DNA of 50,858 nt. It comes from Nonomuraea corallina (GTDB lineage: Bacteria > Actinomycetota > Actinomycetes > Streptosporangiales > Streptosporangiaceae). The stretch covers positions 1 to 50,858 of the forward strand of contig NZ_JAPNNL010000030.1 of the NCBI RefSeq assembly GCF_027620315.1, read 5' to 3'. The translations under genes and the position numbers were made by a program. Positions within the stretch are counted from its first letter, which is position 1; each line of letters opens with the position of its first letter. Shown piece after piece: positions 1 to 7,191 of the stretch. The notes beneath the pieces were generated by a model. The model was given only the letters and a program-made list of their open reading frames with translations. It was not told the DNA's origin and ran no database searches.

Positions 1-33
1 GATGACGCGGGGCGGGCCGTCGAGCAGGGTCAT
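1..33 (-). CDS. Start of a third gene coupled to fdrA (possible AllG/DUF1116), truncated by the window edge
   Basis: An ATG at 33-31 overlaps the TGA stop of the fdrA-like gene (ATGA, 4-bp overlap) and opens a frame MTLLDGPPRVI that runs off the left edge. Eleven codons are too few to identify a family. In known oxamate carbamoyltransferase clusters an FdrA/AllF gene is accompanied by AllG (DUF1116) and AllH (DUF2877). AllH is the upstream gene here, so AllG is the expected partner (inference from gene order only). Confidence 0.45.
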   Translation of the reverse strand, partial: MTLLDGPPRVI

Positions 34-1505
34 GGCAGGTCCCCGGGATGGATCGACGCTGAGTGGATCGACGCTGAGTGGATCGCCGCGGCACGTCGGG
101 CGGCGTGGCGGGCGGCTTGCGCGTTGGAGGCGAACACGGTGGCTCCGGCGTCGCGGAAGGCCGCGGCCTGCCGGCGCAGGTCCTGCGGGTCGGCCTCGGT
201 GCCGATCAGCGCGACGACCACGGCGGCGGCGGGCAGGGCGGCGAGCGCGGGCGCGAGCGTGGCGGCGGGGTCGGGGTCGGCGGCGTGGCCGAGCACCACG
301 TCCATGAGCACCACGGCGTCCTTCGGGACCCGGCGCAGGGCCTCCAGGCGGAGGGTGGGGTCGATCATCGGGTGGGCGCGCCCGCGGGTGTAGGCGTCGT
401 CGCCGTAGTCGGTGAACTCGCCGGTCCCGGCGATCAGCGCGGCCTCGGCGCACAGGGTCCCGCCCGAGTACACGCCGACCAGCGGCCCGCCCCCGGCCGT
501 CCGGACGGTGGGCCGGGCAGGGTCGCCGCCCGCGGTGTCGCCGGGGGTCCTGGGGTGCCGGGTGTCCGACGGCGTCCCGCCGGAGCCGTCCCAGCAGGGC
601 CAGGCGGGCACCGGGCGGCCGAGCGCGCGCAGCGCCGCCTCCGCGGCGGTCGTGAGGTCGGCGCCGGAGCCGAGCAGCGCCTCCACCACCGGCGTGCGCA
701 GCGACGCCACGACCTGCCGCACCCGCTCGGCGACTCCCGGGTCCGGGGGTTTGGAGACCAGCACGATCAGCTCGGTCGCCGGGTCCTCGTCCAGCATGCG
801 CAGCGCCCGCACCGTCGACCGGCCGCCCACCTCCGCCGACAGGTCCCTGCCGCCGACGCCGAGCACGTGGCTGACGCCGGCCCCGGCCAGGTCCAGCAGG
901 CAGCCGACCTGCTGGGCGCCGGTCCCCGACGCGGCCACCAGCCCGACGGGCCCCGGCCGCAGCACGTTGGCGAACCCCAGCCCCACGCCGCCGACCACGG
1001 CCGTGCCGCAGTCGGGGCCCATGACGAGCACGCCGCGTTCGTCCGCGCGCTCCTTCAGCAGCCGCTCCCGCTCGACCGGCACGCCGTCGCTGAACACCAT
1101 GACGGGCAGCCCCGCCTCGATCGCGTCCATCACCTCGGCGAAGGCGTGCTCGCCGGGCACCGACACCAGCGCCAGGTCTGCGCCGCGCCGGGCGGCGGAG
1201 CGGGTGGTGAGCGGCGGCTGTTCGCCGTCCGGCCCGGGGCCGGCCGAGGACAGGGCCGCCAGGTGGCGGTCCAGCTCCTGTTCGGCCGTCGTGGTGTCCG
1301 GCCCGCGCAGCGCGACGAGCAGGTCGCCGGGGTCCGCGGCGGGCAGCGCGAAGCCCAGGTCACGGGCCAGCTCCAGGTTCAGCTCGGTGGCCATGGCGAC
1401 GACGGCCACCTCCGTCCCCGGCAGCCCGGACAGCGCCCTGCTCACCCGCATCAGCGCGACGGAGTCGTGGTAGACGCCCTTGCGCAGGAAGACCGCGTCG
1501 CTCAT
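30..1505 (-). CDS. fdrA: FdrA/AllF-like acyl-CoA synthetase-fold protein
   Basis: 491-residue protein of the FdrA family (succinyl-CoA-synthetase-like fold). The E. coli member (AllF) is a subunit of oxamate carbamoyltransferase, which phosphorolyses oxalurate to oxamate and carbamoyl phosphate. Visible features are an N-terminal segment VFLRKGVYHDSVALM typical of FdrA, then a CoA-ligase-like nucleotide/phosphate region with MGPDCGTAVVGGVG and VAASGTGAQQVGCLL. The ATG at 1505 is chosen because it overlaps the stop of the upstream DUF2877 gene (ATGA), implying translational coupling; an in-frame ATG at 1610 lies inside that gene. The C-terminus ends in a duplicated IHSAS motif created by a 15-bp DNA repeat and is probably not functional. 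The true substrate could be oxalurate or another N-carbamoyl acid. Confidence 0.88.
   Translation of the reverse strand: MSDAVFLRKGVYHDSVALMRVSRALSGLPGTEVAVVAMATELNLELARDLGFALPAADPGDLLVALRGPDTTTAEQELDRHLAALSSAGPGPDGEQPPLTTRSAARRGADLALVSVPGEHAFAEVMDAIEAGLPVMVFSDGVPVERERLLKERADERGVLVMGPDCGTAVVGGVGLGFANVLRPGPVGLVAASGTGAQQVGCLLDLAGAGVSHVLGVGGRDLSAEVGGRSTVRALRMLDEDPATELIVLVSKPPDPGVAERVRQVVASLRTPVVEALLGSGADLTTAAEAALRALGRPVPAWPCWDGSGGTPSDTRHPRTPGDTAGGDPARPTVRTAGGGPLVGVYSGGTLCAEAALIAGTGEFTDYGDDAYTRGRAHPMIDPTLRLEALRRVPKDAVVLMDVVLGHAADPDPAATLAPALAALPAAAVVVALIGTEADPQDLRRQAAAFRDAGATVFASNAQAARHAARRAAAIHSASIHSASIHPGDLP
50..85. repeat. 15-bp tandem repeat in the fdrA 3' end
   Basis: The unit GGATCGACGCTGAGT occurs at 50-64 and 65-79, with a partial third copy at 80-85. 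On the minus strand it encodes the repeated IHSAS tail of the FdrA-like protein, so length variation would be tolerated in frame. Confidence 0.85.
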
Positions 1506-2371
1506 CCCCGTCCTCCCCGGGCGGCCGGCCCGCTCAGCGCCCGTACGGTCTCCAGCCCGATGGCGACGCCCTGCGCCAGGTCGGCGCCGGAGGTGTGGCC
1601 GAGCCCGCACAGGCGGCGCAGCGCCGGCTCCAGCGGCTGCCGGCCGGCCAGCCCGCGCAGCGCCGCGATCACCTCAGGGCAGGACTCGCCGCGCGCCGCG
1701 CAGTGCAGCAGCGTCGCGGAGATCGGCGTGGTACGGGTGCGCGCGTCGAACGTGACGGTCGCCGCCAGCCACCCGGCCAGGTCGAGCGCCCGCGCGGTGC
1801 CGGTCGCCCGGCCCAGGTGGCGCAGCGTCACCAGCAGCCCGGCCAGCACGTCGTCGCCGCTCGGCGTGAGCCCGGGGCCGAGGCCGACCAGCCGCTCGGC
1901 CGCGGTCACCGCGCCGAGCAGCCATCCGGAGGCGCAGCTCGCCGCCAGCAGCTCGACCGCGTCGTTGCCGGCCAGGCCGGGCGTGCCGCGCCCGGCCAGC
2001 GCAGACGGGGGAGGCAGGGCCGCCGGGTCCACCTCGCCCAGCGGCGGCGCCGGATCCCACCAGCGCCGGGCGCGCAGGCTCAGCCCGCCCAGGTCGACCG
2101 AGCCGTCCCCCACGAACGCCTCGTCGCCCATCGTGACCCGCGGCAGGGCTCCGGTGAGCAGCACCGCGTTCGGCAGCCGGGTGGCGGCCCCGGTCACCAC
2201 GGCGATCACCGACGGCTCCAGCTCGGTCCTGATCTCCAGGTAGACGCCCACGGGGAACACGGCGAGCACCCGGGCGGGCCGCCTCGGGGACTCCAGGACC
2301 GGGCGCACCGCGGCGCTCGCGGCGCCCGTGACGTGTGTGCGTACCCGCCTCGCGTGAGTGCCGACCGTCAC
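1502..2371 (-). CDS. allH: DUF2877 / AllH-like protein
   Basis: 289-residue DUF2877 family protein. In E. coli the family member AllH (YlbF) belongs to the oxamate carbamoyltransferase set with AllF and AllG. Typical blocks are visible: VLAVFPVGVYLEIR near the N-terminus, a central LVGLGPGLTPSGDDVLAGLL glycine-rich motif, and TTPISATLLHCAARGE in the C-terminal half. The GTG at 2371 is preferred because a strong GGGGAGG ribosome site lies about 5 nt upstream; the ATG at 2419 would extend into the promoter region shared with pucR. It is the first gene of a leftward operon, coupled to fdrA by an ATGA overlap. Substrate specificity cannot be read from the sequence. Confidence 0.85.
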   Translation of the reverse strand: MTVGTHARRVRTHVTGAASAAVRPVLESPRRPARVLAVFPVGVYLEIRTELEPSVIAVVTGAATRLPNAVLLTGALPRVTMGDEAFVGDGSVDLGGLSLRARRWWDPAPPLGEVDPAALPPPSALAGRGTPGLAGNDAVELLAASCASGWLLGAVTAAERLVGLGPGLTPSGDDVLAGLLVTLRHLGRATGTARALDLAGWLAATVTFDARTRTTPISATLLHCAARGESCPEVIAALRGLAGRQPLEPALRRLCGLGHTSGADLAQGVAIGLETVRALSGPAARGGRG

Positions 2372-2481
2372 CGGACCTCCCCATCGACCTTGGACCTGAC
2401 CGTAGAACGGTCCCGGCAACCCCCCGTACGGAGAAATTTGCCAACAGTCAGCGGGAAGACTGGCTCTTCCTGACAGACGGT
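2372..2481. promoter_or_regulatory. Divergent promoter region between allH and pucR
   Basis: This 110-bp spacer separates two outward-facing operons. It contains a TTTGCCAAC block at about 2438-2446, whose complement GTTGGCAAA shares the TTGGCA half-site seen before the permease (4399) and the barbiturase (45204). PucR-family regulators commonly act at such divergent spacers, so autoregulation and allH-fdrA control are plausible (inference). Confidence 0.45.
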
Positions 2482-4104
2482 ATGTCGGTAGAGAATCTGT
2501 CCATGGAGCCCCCGGTTCGTCTTGCCAGCACCGGAACGATCATCCACGGCGTCTCCGTCGGAGAGCTGCTGGGCGTGTCGACTCTCGCGGACGCCCGGCT
2601 GCTCGCGGGGGAGAGCGGGCTGGGCCGCGTCGTGCAGCGCCTCAACGTCATGGAGGTGCCCGACATCCTGGCCTGGGTGAAGCCGCACGAGCTGCTGCTG
2701 ACCACCGGCTATCCGCTGCGCAACACGCCGCAGTCGCTCGGCCGCCTGGTGACCGACCTGGACGACCGGGGGCTGGCGGCGCTGGCCATCAAGCTCGGGC
2801 GGTACGTGGACGAGCTGCCGCCGGAGATGGTCGAACAGGCGGACCGGCTCGGCTTCCCGCTCATCCTGCTGCCGAACGACGTCGGCTTCGACGACATCCT
2901 CAACCAGGTGCTCACCGACATCCTCAACCGCCAGGCGGCCGTGCTCGTCCGCGCCGAGGAGGCGCACCGGGCGCTCGTGCAGGTCGTGCTGGCCGGCGGC
3001 GGGCTGGACGAGGTCACCGCCGAGGTGGCGGCGCTGCTGGACGTCTCGGTGGCCGCCGTCGACGGCCGCGGCCGGGTGCTGGCCTCGGCCGGGCCGCACG
3101 AGGCGGCGCTGCGCGAGATCGTCGGCCGTGAGGGCTCCTCCGCCCCGTCCGGGGCGCCGGCGTCCGGCCCGCGCGTCTCGGCGTCGGTGCCGGTGATCGC
3201 GGGCGGGCACCACCACGGCCGCATCGTCGCCTACAGCCCGGCCGGGTCCATCTGTGACAGCGACGTCGGCATCCTGGAACGGGCCGCCACCGTGGCCGCG
3301 CTCGCCGTCACCCGGCAGGAGGCGGTGCACGCGGTCGAGAGCAAGTACCGCGCCGACTTCCTGCGCGACGTGCTCACCGGCAGGGCCGGCTCCATCGAGC
3401 GGGTGGCGGCCAGGGGGCGGGCGTTCGGCTGGGACCTGGAGCGGCCCGTGACGGTGCTGGTGGCCGAGCTGGACCCGGACGGCGACGAGCGCACCGCCCA
3501 GGACCGGCTGGTGACGTCCTGGACGGCGGCGATGCGGCGGCACGACCCGCGCGGCGCCGTGGCCGGCTTCTCCCACGAGGTGGTGGCCGTGGTGGACGCG
3601 TCGGTGGACGCCGCCCGCGTCGCCAGGGACGCCGCCTCCGCCTTCGCCGACTCGCCGCCGGTGACGTTCTCCACCGGGACCTCCCGGCCCAGCCGGGGCC
3701 CCGACACGCTACCCGAGGCCTACTCCCAGGCGCTCAAGGCGGCCCGCGTCGGCCGGCAGCTGCACGGCCCCGGCGCGGTGGCGCACTTCGACCAGCTCGG
3801 CGTCTACCGGCTGCTGTCGCTGGTCAACGACACCGACGAGCTGCACGCGTTCGTCCGCGAGACGCTCGGCCCGCTCGCCTCCGACGACGACGCCGAGAAC
3901 GCCGACCTGCGCCGCACCCTCCAGGTCCTGCTGGAGACGAACCTCAACGTCGCCGAGACCGCGCGCCGGCTGCACTTCCACTACAACACCCTGCGCTACC
4001 GCATCGGGAAGCTGGAACGGCTGCTGGGCAACTTCACCGACGACCCGCACCTGCGCCTCAACCTGACCCTGGCCCTGCACGTCCTGCGCATGCGCGGCAT
4101 CTAG
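2482..4104 (+). CDS. pucR: PucR-family transcriptional regulator
   Basis: 540-residue regulator of the PucR family, which controls purine and other nitrogen-compound catabolism. Order of parts: an N-terminal PucR domain (about residues 25-145, with VPDILAWVKPHELLLTTGYP), a central degenerate GGDEF-like region (about 330-430), and a C-terminal helix-turn-helix with LNVAETARRLHFHYNTLRYR followed by IGKLERLLG, which is the family signature. Start: ATG 2482 or ATG 2503; both leave the PucR domain intact, and no strong ribosome site decides. It is divergent from allH-fdrA and followed by the S4 protein, permease and Mo-hydroxylase genes, so it is the obvious candidate regulator of both directions. 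The effector is unknown. Confidence 0.93.
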   Translation: MSVENLSMEPPVRLASTGTIIHGVSVGELLGVSTLADARLLAGESGLGRVVQRLNVMEVPDILAWVKPHELLLTTGYPLRNTPQSLGRLVTDLDDRGLAALAIKLGRYVDELPPEMVEQADRLGFPLILLPNDVGFDDILNQVLTDILNRQAAVLVRAEEAHRALVQVVLAGGGLDEVTAEVAALLDVSVAAVDGRGRVLASAGPHEAALREIVGREGSSAPSGAPASGPRVSASVPVIAGGHHHGRIVAYSPAGSICDSDVGILERAATVAALAVTRQEAVHAVESKYRADFLRDVLTGRAGSIERVAARGRAFGWDLERPVTVLVAELDPDGDERTAQDRLVTSWTAAMRRHDPRGAVAGFSHEVVAVVDASVDAARVARDAASAFADSPPVTFSTGTSRPSRGPDTLPEAYSQALKAARVGRQLHGPGAVAHFDQLGVYRLLSLVNDTDELHAFVRETLGPLASDDDAENADLRRTLQVLLETNLNVAETARRLHFHYNTLRYRIGKLERLLGNFTDDPHLRLNLTLALHVLRMRGI

Positions 4105-4106
4105 GC

Positions 4107-4319
4107 TTGGCAGGCGTGGACTTCGAACTGCGCTCCGACTACATCCCGCTGTGCGACCTGCTCAAATACTGCGGCGTCACCGAGACGGGCGGCATGGCCA
4201 AGATGCTCATCGCCGAAGGCATGGTGGAGGTGGACGGCGAGGTGGAGCTCCGCAAGACGGCCAAGATCCGCGCCGGCCAGGTCGTCACCGGCGACGGCTT
4301 CGCGATCCGCGTCCACTGA
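4107..4319 (+). CDS. Small S4-domain RNA-binding protein
   Basis: 70-residue protein consisting almost entirely of an S4 fold: LCDLLKYCGVTETGGMAKML followed by VEVDGEVELRKTAKIRAGQVV. Stand-alone S4 proteins of this size (YaaA/YbcJ type) bind structured RNA, often ribosomal. It begins 2 bp after the pucR stop, so it is probably co-transcribed. The start is a TTG at 4107 or a GTG at 4116 (67 residues); neither has a convincing ribosome site. Any functional link to the heterocycle genes is unclear and it may simply be a passenger. Confidence 0.85.
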   Translation: MAGVDFELRSDYIPLCDLLKYCGVTETGGMAKMLIAEGMVEVDGEVELRKTAKIRAGQVVTGDGFAIRVH

Positions 4320-4398
4320 CCCCGGCCTGGGCACCGAGACGATCACTTGGGCCCGTCGGCGGATGTGCGCGACCGGACCACTGGTCAACCGGCCAGAT

Positions 4399-4413
4399 TT
4401 GGCAGATCATGCC
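4399..4413. promoter_or_regulatory. Candidate PucR-type box upstream of the permease
   Basis: TTGGCAGATCATGCC contains the dyad GGCA-N5-TGCC. It matches 12 of 15 positions of TTGGCAGACATTGCC, located upstream of the barbiturase gene (45204-45218). A second dyad GACCA-C-TGGTC lies just upstream at 4376-4386. Function as an operator is inferred. Confidence 0.4.
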
Positions 4414-4419
4414 CGTGTA

Positions 4420-4435
4420 CCAGCACGCCTGCTGG
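4420..4435. promoter_or_regulatory. Inverted repeat before the permease gene
   Basis: CCAGCA-CGCC-TGCTGG forms a 6-bp stem with a 4-nt loop, 46 bp before the permease ATG. It could be an operator or a 5' leader hairpin. Confidence 0.4.
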
Positions 4436-4481
4436 CCTAATGTGCCCGCCAAGCAGGCGGCCCGGTGGAAAAGGGGTTCAC

Positions 4482-5840
4482 ATGGCATTCGGGTGGACCA
4501 AGCACGGCGACGGCAAGCATCTGGCTCCCGGCGAGGTGGTGAGGCCGGACGAACGGCTGAGCTGGCCGCGCATGGTGGGGTTCGGCGCCCAGCACGTCGT
4601 GGCGATGTTCGGCGCGACCTTCGTCTTCCCCATCGTGATGGGGCTCAGCCCGAACATGGCGATCATGATGTCCGGGGTCGCGACGATCCTGTTCCTGCTG
4701 ATCGTCAAGGGGAAGGTGCCCAGCTACCTGGGCACGAGCGCCTCCTTCGTGGGCGGCGTGCTGGCGATCCGCGCGCTGTTCGGCGGCGACTCGCCCGAGG
4801 CCAGCTCCGTCGTGGTGGGCGCGATCCTGGTGGCCGGGTTCGTGCTGGCGCTGATCGGCCTCGCGGTCCACTTCCTCGGCGTCCAGATCATCAACAAGAT
4901 CTTCCCGCCGCCGGTCACCGGCGCGGTCGTCATGCTCATCGGGTTCGGGCTGGCGTACGTGGTCGCGGACGTCTACTGGCCGCAGGACCAGTGGATGGCG
5001 CTGATCACCATGCTGATCACGTTCGTCGTCGTGGTGGCCTTCAAGGGCTTCGTCGGCCGCATCGCCATCCTCGTCGGGCTCGTCGCCGGCTACGTGCTCT
5101 CCTGGGCCGCCGACCGGCTCTTCGGCATGGTGCCCGCCTACGACGACGGCGCCGTGCAGGTCGCCGCGCACTTCAGAGTGGACCTCAGCGGGGTGGCCGA
5201 GGCCGACTGGTTCGGGCTGCCGCCCGCCACCTGGCCCAGCTTCGAGACCTCGGCCGTACTGCTGGTCCTGCCCGCCGTGATCGCGCTCGTCGCGGAGAAC
5301 ATCGGCCACGTCAAGGCCGTCGGCGAGATGACCAAGACGGACCTCGACCCGTACATGGGCCGGGCGATCGCCGCCGACGGCGTCGCCACCGTGGTCGCCA
5401 CCTCGGTCGGCGGCTCGCCGACCACCACCTACGCCGAGAACATCGGCGTCATGGCCGCCACCAAGGTCTACTCGACCGCCGCCTACTACATCGCCGGCGT
5501 CATCGCGATCGGGTTCGGCCTGATGCCGAAGTTCGGCGCGCTGGTCTCGGCCACGCCGTCCGGCGTGCTGGGCGGCATCACGGTCATCCTGTACGGGATG
5601 ATCGGCCTGCTCGGCGCCAAGATCTGGATCGAGAACAGGGTGGACTTCGCCGATCCGGTCAACATGGTTCCGATCGGCGCGGGCATCATCCTGGCCATCG
5701 GACCGGTGAAGCAGTTGATCAGCGGCGACTTCAGGCTTGAGGGCATCGCGCTCGGCACCATCGTGGTGGTGGGCGGCTGGCACCTGCTACGGGTCATCGC
5801 CCGCCGCACCCCCGAACCCGTCAGGATCGAGGCCGGGTGA
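4482..5840 (+). CDS. NCS2-family nucleobase permease, UraA/RutG-like
   Basis: 452-residue integral membrane transporter of the nucleobase/ascorbate (NCS2) family, which imports uracil, xanthine or similar bases with protons. Around 12-14 hydrophobic segments are visible. The two substrate-site motifs are VAENIGH in the mid-region and SPTTTYAENIGVMAATKVYS. The TYAENIG form resembles uracil carriers (TTYGENIGVMA in UraA) more than xanthine/urate carriers, so a pyrimidine-like substrate is favoured. The ATG at 4482 is chosen because AAAAGGGG precedes it at good spacing; an in-frame GTG-type start at 4347 would add a non-family extension. It overlaps the next gene (GTGA), forming an operon with the Mo hydroxylase that follows. 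Confidence 0.93.
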   Translation: MAFGWTKHGDGKHLAPGEVVRPDERLSWPRMVGFGAQHVVAMFGATFVFPIVMGLSPNMAIMMSGVATILFLLIVKGKVPSYLGTSASFVGGVLAIRALFGGDSPEASSVVVGAILVAGFVLALIGLAVHFLGVQIINKIFPPPVTGAVVMLIGFGLAYVVADVYWPQDQWMALITMLITFVVVVAFKGFVGRIAILVGLVAGYVLSWAADRLFGMVPAYDDGAVQVAAHFRVDLSGVAEADWFGLPPATWPSFETSAVLLVLPAVIALVAENIGHVKAVGEMTKTDLDPYMGRAIAADGVATVVATSVGGSPTTTYAENIGVMAATKVYSTAAYYIAGVIAIGFGLMPKFGALVSATPSGVLGGITVILYGMIGLLGAKIWIENRVDFADPVNMVPIGAGIILAIGPVKQLISGDFRLEGIALGTIVVVGGWHLLRVIARRTPEPVRIEAG

Positions 5841-6712
5841 AGCCGCCGCCGTTCGAGTACCACGCCCCCCGCGACCTCGGCGAGGCGCTGGACATCCTGG
5901 CCGGTGCGGGGGCGGGCGGCAAGGTGCTCGCCGGCGGCCAGAGTCTCATCCCGATGCTCAACATGCGGATCGCCGCCCCTGACCACCTGGTCGACATCAA
6001 CCGGCTCGGCGAGCTGAGCTCGATCGACGCGGGTCCCGGCGGGGTCACCGTGGGCGCGCTGGCCCGCCACGCCGAGGTGGAACGGGCCGCTCCGCACCCG
6101 CTCATGGTCCAGGCGCTCCGGCTGGTGGCCCACCCGGTGATCCGCAACCGGGGCACCGTCGTGGGCAGCCTCGTGCACGCCGACCCGTCCGCCGAGCTGC
6201 CCGCCGTGCTCGCCGTGCTCGACGGCTCGGTGCGGCTGGCCCGCCGCGCGGACGGCCCGGCTGACGGGGTGGTGACCAGGGACGTGCCCGCGGGCGCGTT
6301 CTTCACCGGCCCGATGGATTCCGCGGCCGAGCCCGGCGAACTGGCCGTCTCCGCGTTCTTCCCCGCGCTGCCGCCGCGCACCGGCACCGCGTTCCGCGAG
6401 GTGGCCAGGCGGCACGGCGACTACGCGCTGGCCGGGGTGTGCGCGGTGGTGACGCTGGACGAGGACCTGCACATCAGCGCCGCCAGGGTCGGCTGCGTCG
6501 GCGTCGGCCCGGTGCCGGCGGTGGTCGACGTGACCGAGGCGTGCGAGCGCCGGCCCGCCGCGACCGTCGCCTGGCCGCGGGTCGCCGCGGCCGTGCGCGA
6601 GCGCGCCGAGCCTGACGGCGACGTGCACGCCTCGGCCGCCTACCGGCTCCACCTGGTCGGGGTGCTGGCCGAGCAGGCACTCAAGGACGCGGCCAGGGAG
6701 GCGGCGGGATGA
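5837..6712 (+). CDS. Molybdenum hydroxylase FAD-binding subunit (CoxM/CutM-like)
   Basis: 291-residue medium subunit of a xanthine-dehydrogenase/CO-dehydrogenase-family enzyme. It passes electrons from the iron-sulfur subunit to FAD. FAD motifs are AGGQSLIPMLNMRIAAP at about residue 34 and NRGTVVGSLVHADPSAELP at about 105. The length is normal for the family. The GTG at 5837 overlaps the permease stop, and the gene overlaps the next subunit by ATGA, so permease and all three enzyme subunits are translationally coupled. The substrate is therefore likely to be what the permease imports. Confidence 0.93.
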   Translation: MKPPPFEYHAPRDLGEALDILAGAGAGGKVLAGGQSLIPMLNMRIAAPDHLVDINRLGELSSIDAGPGGVTVGALARHAEVERAAPHPLMVQALRLVAHPVIRNRGTVVGSLVHADPSAELPAVLAVLDGSVRLARRADGPADGVVTRDVPAGAFFTGPMDSAAEPGELAVSAFFPALPPRTGTAFREVARRHGDYALAGVCAVVTLDEDLHISAARVGCVGVGPVPAVVDVTEACERRPAATVAWPRVAAAVRERAEPDGDVHASAAYRLHLVGVLAEQALKDAAREAAG

Positions 6713-7191
6713 GCCGGGAACACGAGATCACCCTCACCGTGAACGGCGCCGCGCACCGCGTGCGGGTGCCGGGCAGGCGGCTGCTGTCCGACTGCCTGCG
6801 CCACGACCTCGGCCTGACCGGCACCCACGTCGGCTGCGAGCACGGCGTGTGCGGCTGCTGCACGGTGCTGCTCGACGGCCGGCCGGTGCGCTCCTGCCTG
6901 ATGCTGGCCGCCACCGCCGACGGCCACGAGATCACCACCGTGGAGGGGCTGGCCGGGCCGGACGGGATGTCCCCCGTACAGCGGGCCTTCGCCGACTGCC
7001 ACGCCCTGCAGTGCGGGTTCTGCACGCCGGGCTTCCTCTGCACGGTCACCGCGCTGCTGGAGGAGAACCCCGAGCCGACCGACGAGGAGGTGCTGGAGGG
7101 CATCTCCGGCAACCTGTGCCGGTGCACCGGCTACCAGAACATCGTCAAGGCCGTGCGCCGCGCCGCCGAGCTGAAGGCGGAGGAGTCATGA
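6709..7191 (+). CDS. Molybdenum hydroxylase [2Fe-2S] subunit (CoxS/CutS-like)
   Basis: 160-residue small subunit carrying two [2Fe-2S] clusters. The N-terminal plant-ferredoxin-type cluster ligands lie in CEHGVCGCCTVLLDG plus a following Cys (SCLM). The C-terminal cluster ligands lie in QCGFCTPGF and NLCRCTGYQNIV. Size and motif order are exactly those of the family. It is coupled on both sides by ATGA overlaps. Confidence 0.95.
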   Translation: MSREHEITLTVNGAAHRVRVPGRRLLSDCLRHDLGLTGTHVGCEHGVCGCCTVLLDGRPVRSCLMLAATADGHEITTVEGLAGPDGMSPVQRAFADCHALQCGFCTPGFLCTVTALLEENPEPTDEEVLEGISGNLCRCTGYQNIVKAVRRAAELKAEES